Assembly: GCA_036274635.1 (NCBI GenBank) | Contig: DASUFI010000108.1 | Location: 1-9,504, forward strand | From: DASUFI01 sp036274635 | GTDB lineage: Bacteria; Planctomycetota; B15-G4 | Direction of reading: 5' to 3' | DNA: 9,504 nt | Shown: positions 5,927-9,504 of the stretch, one piece after another | How positions within the stretch are numbered: the stretch's first letter is position 1 | How the letters are laid out: each line of letters begins with the position of its first letter | Made by a program: the position numbers and the translations under genes | Notes under the pieces: model-generated | What the model was told of the DNA's origin: nothing | What the model saw: the letters and a program-made list of their open reading frames with translations, nothing else | The model's database searches: none

Positions 5927-7087
5927 ATGATCGACCGGCGTGGTGCGACGCGGCGCGAGGTGCTGCAGGCCGGCGCGCTGCTGGCCGCGGCCGGCGCGCT
6001 GCCCGTCGGGCGCCTCGCGTCGCTGGCGCCCGCGGAGCCGAAGACCAGGCGCGTGGTGCTGCTGGTCTTCGGCGGCGGCGTGCGCAGCCGCGAGACGATC
6101 CAGTCCGACAACGTGCCCAACCTGCGCAGGCTCGCGGACGAGGGCGTGCTGTTTCCGTCCACGCACGTCGAGAACGTGGGCCACTACGGCGCGGCCATGT
6201 CCATCCTCACGGGCGTCACCGAGAACTTCGGCATCCGCGAGAACGACCGCTCGCCGCACCCGACCGTGTTCGAGGTCGTGCGGCGCAGCGCGGCGCTGCC
6301 CGCGTCGCAGTGCTGGCTGTCCACGTCGGGCAGCGACCAGGAGACCAACTACGCCTACGGCACGGACAGCCGCTACGGCGCACGCTACGGCGCCAACCTG
6401 ATCGGCGGCGAGGGCCTGTTCAATGCCGGGTTCCGCGAGCTGCTGGGCGGCGACGCGGCGCTGGCGCACGGCGACCCGGCGCAGGACGCGCTCATCGCGA
6501 AGCTGCGCGGGGCCGTGCGCACGCCGCTGCCGGCCGAGGGCGCCGGCGGCGTCGGCAACGACCCGGACAGCGCCGCGCGCATCGAGAGCTACATCCTCGA
6601 GGAGCTGCGTGGCGGCACGTCCGAGATCACGGGCCTGGGGGCCAACGACGCCAAGGCCATGCGCGTGGGGCGCAACCTGCTGGGCATCTTCAAGCCGCGG
6701 CTGCTGGCCATCACGCTGCGCAACGCCGACGTGGCGCACGGCAGCTTCAACGACTACGTGCAGGTCATCCGCCGCAACGACGAGGAGCTGGGGCGCCTGA
6801 TGGCCGCGCTGCGCGCCGATCCCGAGCTGCGCGACAGCACCGCGCTCTTCGTGCTGCCGGAGTTCGGGCGCGACCGCGACCTGAACCTGCGCCGCGGCCT
6901 CGACCACGGCGACGACAGCGACGAGCTGCACGAGGTGGCGCTCGTCGCGTGGGGCCCGGACTTCCGCAAGGGCCGCGTGGTGAACCAGGAGGTGCGCAGC
7001 CTGGACGTCATGCCCACGATCGCCGGGCTGTTCGGCGCGCCGGCCGGCAGCGCGCGCGGCTCCGCCCTGCCGGGCCTGCTGGCCTGA
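5927..7087 (+). CDS. Tat-exported alkaline-phosphatase-superfamily / DUF1501-like protein
   Basis: This 386-aa protein begins with a twin-arginine signal, RRGATRREVLQAGALLAAAGAL (key RR at 9-10, then hydrophobic stretch), so it is exported folded, usually with bound metal. RRVVLLVFGGGVRS (41-54) opens the alkaline-phosphatase-superfamily fold. GHYGAAMSILTG (85-96) aligns with the nucleophile helix. NADVAHGSFNDYVQVIRRND (266-285) matches the metal-binding D268/H271 region. LFVLPEFGRDRDLN (307-320), DHGDD (327-331) and H335 complete the site. EFGR is typical of DUF1501 proteins, while DHG is typical of sulfatase/phosphoglycerate-mutase relatives, so this is an intermediate member. The CxPSR sulfatase signature is absent: H86 occupies the place of the cysteine, so a formylglycine sulfatase is unlikely. 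The substrate is unknown. The upstream DUF1549-like gene and the downstream cytochrome are co-oriented and likely functional partners. Confidence 0.82.
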   Translation: MIDRRGATRREVLQAGALLAAAGALPVGRLASLAPAEPKTRRVVLLVFGGGVRSRETIQSDNVPNLRRLADEGVLFPSTHVENVGHYGAAMSILTGVTENFGIRENDRSPHPTVFEVVRRSAALPASQCWLSTSGSDQETNYAYGTDSRYGARYGANLIGGEGLFNAGFRELLGGDAALAHGDPAQDALIAKLRGAVRTPLPAEGAGGVGNDPDSAARIESYILEELRGGTSEITGLGANDAKAMRVGRNLLGIFKPRLLAITLRNADVAHGSFNDYVQVIRRNDEELGRLMAALRADPELRDSTALFVLPEFGRDRDLNLRRGLDHGDDSDELHEVALVAWGPDFRKGRVVNQEVRSLDVMPTIAGLFGAPAGSARGSALPGLLA

Positions 7088-7095
7088 GACCCTCG

Positions 7096-9504
7096 GTGAG
7101 CAGCGGTCTGGCGGCGCTGGGTGTCGCGCTCCTGCTGCTCGCATCCGCGGGCCGCGCGACCGATCCGCCGCTTCCGCGCCCCGAGGACGAGAGCTGCGTC
7201 GCCTGCCACGCGGGCCTGGAGGAGATGCACCCCTGGGAGAAGCTGGGCTGCGTGCAGTGCCACGGCGGCGACGGGCGGCGCGCGGACAAGGAGGGCGCGC
7301 ACGTCCAGCCGCGCAACGGCTGGCCCGCCGACGAGCGCGTGCTCCCCGCCAACTTCGACCCGCCCGCCGTGCGCTTCCGCAACCCGTCCGACCTGCGCGT
7401 GGTGCAGGAGACCTGCGGGCAGTGCCACGACCGCGAGCTGTCGCACCTGCGCACCAGCCTGCACGGCACCACGGCGGGCCACCTGTGCGACGGCCTGTAC
7501 GAGAACGGCGTGCTCGCGACGCGCCGCAGCAAGTACGCCGTCTTTCCCGTCGCGGACGGCGACGGCGACCTCGGCGAGCACGGCCTGCACTCGCTGCAGG
7601 GGCTGTTCGACCTGCGCGTGCCGCGCGACGCGCGCACGCTGGGCGAGCACTTCAGCGACCTGCCGCGCAAGAACTGCCTGCAGTGCCACCTGTGGTCCGA
7701 GGGCGTGGCCGTGCCCGGGCGCCTGGGGCAGGACGGCCTGTACCGCGGCGGCGGCTGCGCCGCCTGCCACGTGAGCTACGCCGAGGACGGGCGCAGCCAG
7801 AGCGCGGACAAGAGCGCGGACCACGCCGAGCCCGGCCACCCGCTGACGCACACGCTCACGGTGGCGCCGCCCGTCGAGACCTGCACGCACTGCCACGTGG
7901 GCGACGCCTCCATCGGCAACGACTTCCGCGGGCTCGCTCAGCTGTATCCGCAGCAGCCCGCCGGCCCGGACGTGCCCGGCACCACGTCGCGGCTGGTGGC
8001 CAACCAGTTCTTCATCCAGGACCCGCAGCTCACGCCGCCCGACATCCACGGCGCGCGCGGCATGGCCTGCATCGACTGCCACACCTCGCGTGACGTCATG
8101 GGCGACGGCGACCTCTACGGCGCGATGGAGCACGGGGTCGAGATCGAGTGCACCGACTGCCACGGCACCTTCGAGGCGCACAGCAACAGGAAGACGTCGC
8201 GTGGCTTCCCGCTGCGCAACGTCGAGCAGCGCGGCGACCTCTTCGTGCTCATGAGCAAGCTGGACGGCCGCGCGCGGCGCATCAAGCAGGCGCGCGACGT
8301 GGTGGACCCCGAGCACCCCGACTTCAACCCGCGCGCGGCCGCGGCCATGACGCCCGCGCACGCCGGCCTCGAGTGCTACGCCTGCCACGCCGGCTGGAAC
8401 ACGGACTTCTTCGGCTTCCACTTCGACCGCAACCTGGAGTTCACGCAGCTGGACCTGGTGAGCGGCACGCGCACGCCCGGCCGCGTCTCCACCAGCGAGC
8501 GCGTCTTCGCGACGCTGCGCCAGCTGACCCTGGGCGTGGACGCCGACGGCCAGGTCGCGCCCTTCCTCGTGGGCTTCTCGTCCATGGGCACGGTGCACGG
8601 CGCGGACGGCGGGCTGCTGCTCGACCAGGCGCTGCCGCGCACCGCCGCCGGCCTCTCGGGCATGACCATGGTGCCGCACCAGCCGCACACCACGCAGCCC
8701 GTCGCGCGCGCCTGCGTCGAGTGCCACCGCAGCCCGGCCACGTGGGGCCTGGGGACGGGCGACGCGTCCACGTCCAGCTTCGCGCTGGCGCGCGGCTGGC
8801 TCTTCGTGGCCGGCGAGCGCGGCCTCGACACGCTGCTGCTCGACCGCGAGAGCCCCGAGCAGACGCTTTACGTCGCGCGCCTGCCGCTGGGCGGCGCCAG
8901 CAAGGTGGTGGTGGACAGCGACCCCGTGGACGGCTCGGCCAGCACGGCCTTCGTGGTCATCGAGCATGCGGGCGTGGCGCTGGTGGACGTGCGCAACCCG
9001 GCCTTCCCGCGCGTGCGCAGCTTCGCCGCCGCCGGCGACGCGCGCGACGCGGCGCTGGCCGGCGACCTGCTGGTCATCGCCAACGGCGTGGGCGGCGTGC
9101 GCCTCGTGGACGTGAAGGACCGCGACCATCCCGCGCTGGTCTCCGACCTCGTCACCGACGAGGCGCGCGGCGTGTGCGTGCAGTGGCCGCGCGTGCTGGT
9201 GGCCGACGGGCCGGGCGGGCTGCTCATCGCGGACATCTCGGTGCCCACGGCGCCGCGCGTCGCCGGCGTGGCGCGCCTCGGCGGACCCGAGTCCACCGGC
9301 CAGGCCGACGCGCGCGCCGTCGCGGCCATCTTCCAGTACGGCCGGCCGCAGGGCAGCGCGGCGCGCACGCCGGCGCGCATGCTCGCGGCGGTGGCCAACG
9401 GCCGCTTCGGCCTCGCGGTGGTGGACGTGACCGAGCCGGCCGCCGCGCGCATGCTCACGCCGGCCTACGGGCGCCTGGCCGACCGGCTCGACGCCATCGA
9501 CGTC
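7096..9504 (+). CDS. Decaheme cytochrome c fused to an LVIVD-type beta-propeller (partial, open at right edge)
   Basis: 803 residues are visible and no stop is reached. GTG 7096, 8 bp after the previous stop, opens a signal peptide (MSSGLAALGVALLLLASAGRA) with cleavage near residue 21. Ten CxxCH heme-binding motifs start at residues 34, 52, 107, 194, 221, 263, 325, 352, 427 and 540; no CxxCK is seen. Many further histidines could serve as distal ligands, so bis-histidine, low-potential hemes are plausible. Between 432 and 539 is a non-heme insert. After residue ~560 the protein changes to repeated strands of the LVIVD beta-propeller type (561-600, 617-642, 657-683, 699-724, 763-786), each ending in a variant of VDVxxPxxP. 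This is an exported electron-transfer protein, periplasmic or on the surface. Spacing to the Tat gene suggests co-transcription. No good Shine-Dalgarno is seen, so coupling is possible. The electron donor and acceptor cannot be deduced. Confidence 0.9.
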   Translation, partial: MSSGLAALGVALLLLASAGRATDPPLPRPEDESCVACHAGLEEMHPWEKLGCVQCHGGDGRRADKEGAHVQPRNGWPADERVLPANFDPPAVRFRNPSDLRVVQETCGQCHDRELSHLRTSLHGTTAGHLCDGLYENGVLATRRSKYAVFPVADGDGDLGEHGLHSLQGLFDLRVPRDARTLGEHFSDLPRKNCLQCHLWSEGVAVPGRLGQDGLYRGGGCAACHVSYAEDGRSQSADKSADHAEPGHPLTHTLTVAPPVETCTHCHVGDASIGNDFRGLAQLYPQQPAGPDVPGTTSRLVANQFFIQDPQLTPPDIHGARGMACIDCHTSRDVMGDGDLYGAMEHGVEIECTDCHGTFEAHSNRKTSRGFPLRNVEQRGDLFVLMSKLDGRARRIKQARDVVDPEHPDFNPRAAAAMTPAHAGLECYACHAGWNTDFFGFHFDRNLEFTQLDLVSGTRTPGRVSTSERVFATLRQLTLGVDADGQVAPFLVGFSSMGTVHGADGGLLLDQALPRTAAGLSGMTMVPHQPHTTQPVARACVECHRSPATWGLGTGDASTSSFALARGWLFVAGERGLDTLLLDRESPEQTLYVARLPLGGASKVVVDSDPVDGSASTAFVVIEHAGVALVDVRNPAFPRVRSFAAAGDARDAALAGDLLVIANGVGGVRLVDVKDRDHPALVSDLVTDEARGVCVQWPRVLVADGPGGLLIADISVPTAPRVAGVARLGGPESTGQADARAVAAIFQYGRPQGSAARTPARMLAAVANGRFGLAVVDVTEPAAARMLTPAYGRLADRLDAIDV

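Noticed and set aside
7088..7098. GACCCT before GTG 7096 as a -10 box like that at 4236
   Set aside because: It resembles TACCCT but lacks the critical TA at the first two positions and sits too close to the start codon.
6754..9129. Long minus-strand open frame (791 aa) opposite the Tat protein and cytochrome genes
   Set aside because: Same composition artefact. The plus strand carries ten CxxCH motifs in one frame with a signal peptide.

Overview
The window is very GC-rich, with most codons ending in G or C. It is almost fully coding: eight genes on the plus strand and one on the minus strand. No rRNA, tRNA, CRISPR array, insertion sequence or attachment site is visible. A DUF1549/DUF4214-like exported protein sits beside a Tat-exported DUF1501-like protein and a large multiheme cytochrome c. 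That combination is most typical of Planctomycetota, so a high-GC planctomycete or a relative is the best guess. This rests on gene content only; no marker gene is present.

Region 1 (1-2172) is a two-component pair in one transcription unit. A receiver/HD-GYP response regulator, expected to degrade cyclic di-GMP, is followed 3 bp later by a soluble PAS histidine kinase that is probably its partner. Region 2 (2173-2957) is a convergent, minus-strand family 5 (UdgB-type) uracil-DNA glycosylase. Its last ~37 codons have clearly more relaxed codon use than the rest of the window.

Region 3 (2958-4761) starts at a 57-bp divergent promoter region. It encodes a small lipoprotein of the DUF442/dual-specificity-phosphatase-like fold whose catalytic cysteine appears to be glycine, then an alpha/beta hydrolase 3 bp downstream. 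Next is an unrecognised 170-aa protein preceded by a likely leaderless promoter.

Region 4 (4743-9504) encodes three consecutive exported proteins. They are a DUF1549/DUF4214-like repeat protein, a Tat-dependent alkaline-phosphatase-superfamily/DUF1501-like protein, and a decaheme cytochrome c whose C-terminus becomes an LVIVD-type beta-propeller. The cytochrome is still open at the window edge (803 residues seen). The gap before the Tat gene carries a perfect hairpin, a tandem heptamer and a consensus Shine-Dalgarno.

The most notable points are the decaheme-propeller fusion and its exported neighbours, the cysteine-less phosphatase-like lipoprotein, the TAnnnT-N7-ATG start architecture seen twice, and the compositional patch at the end of the glycosylase gene.
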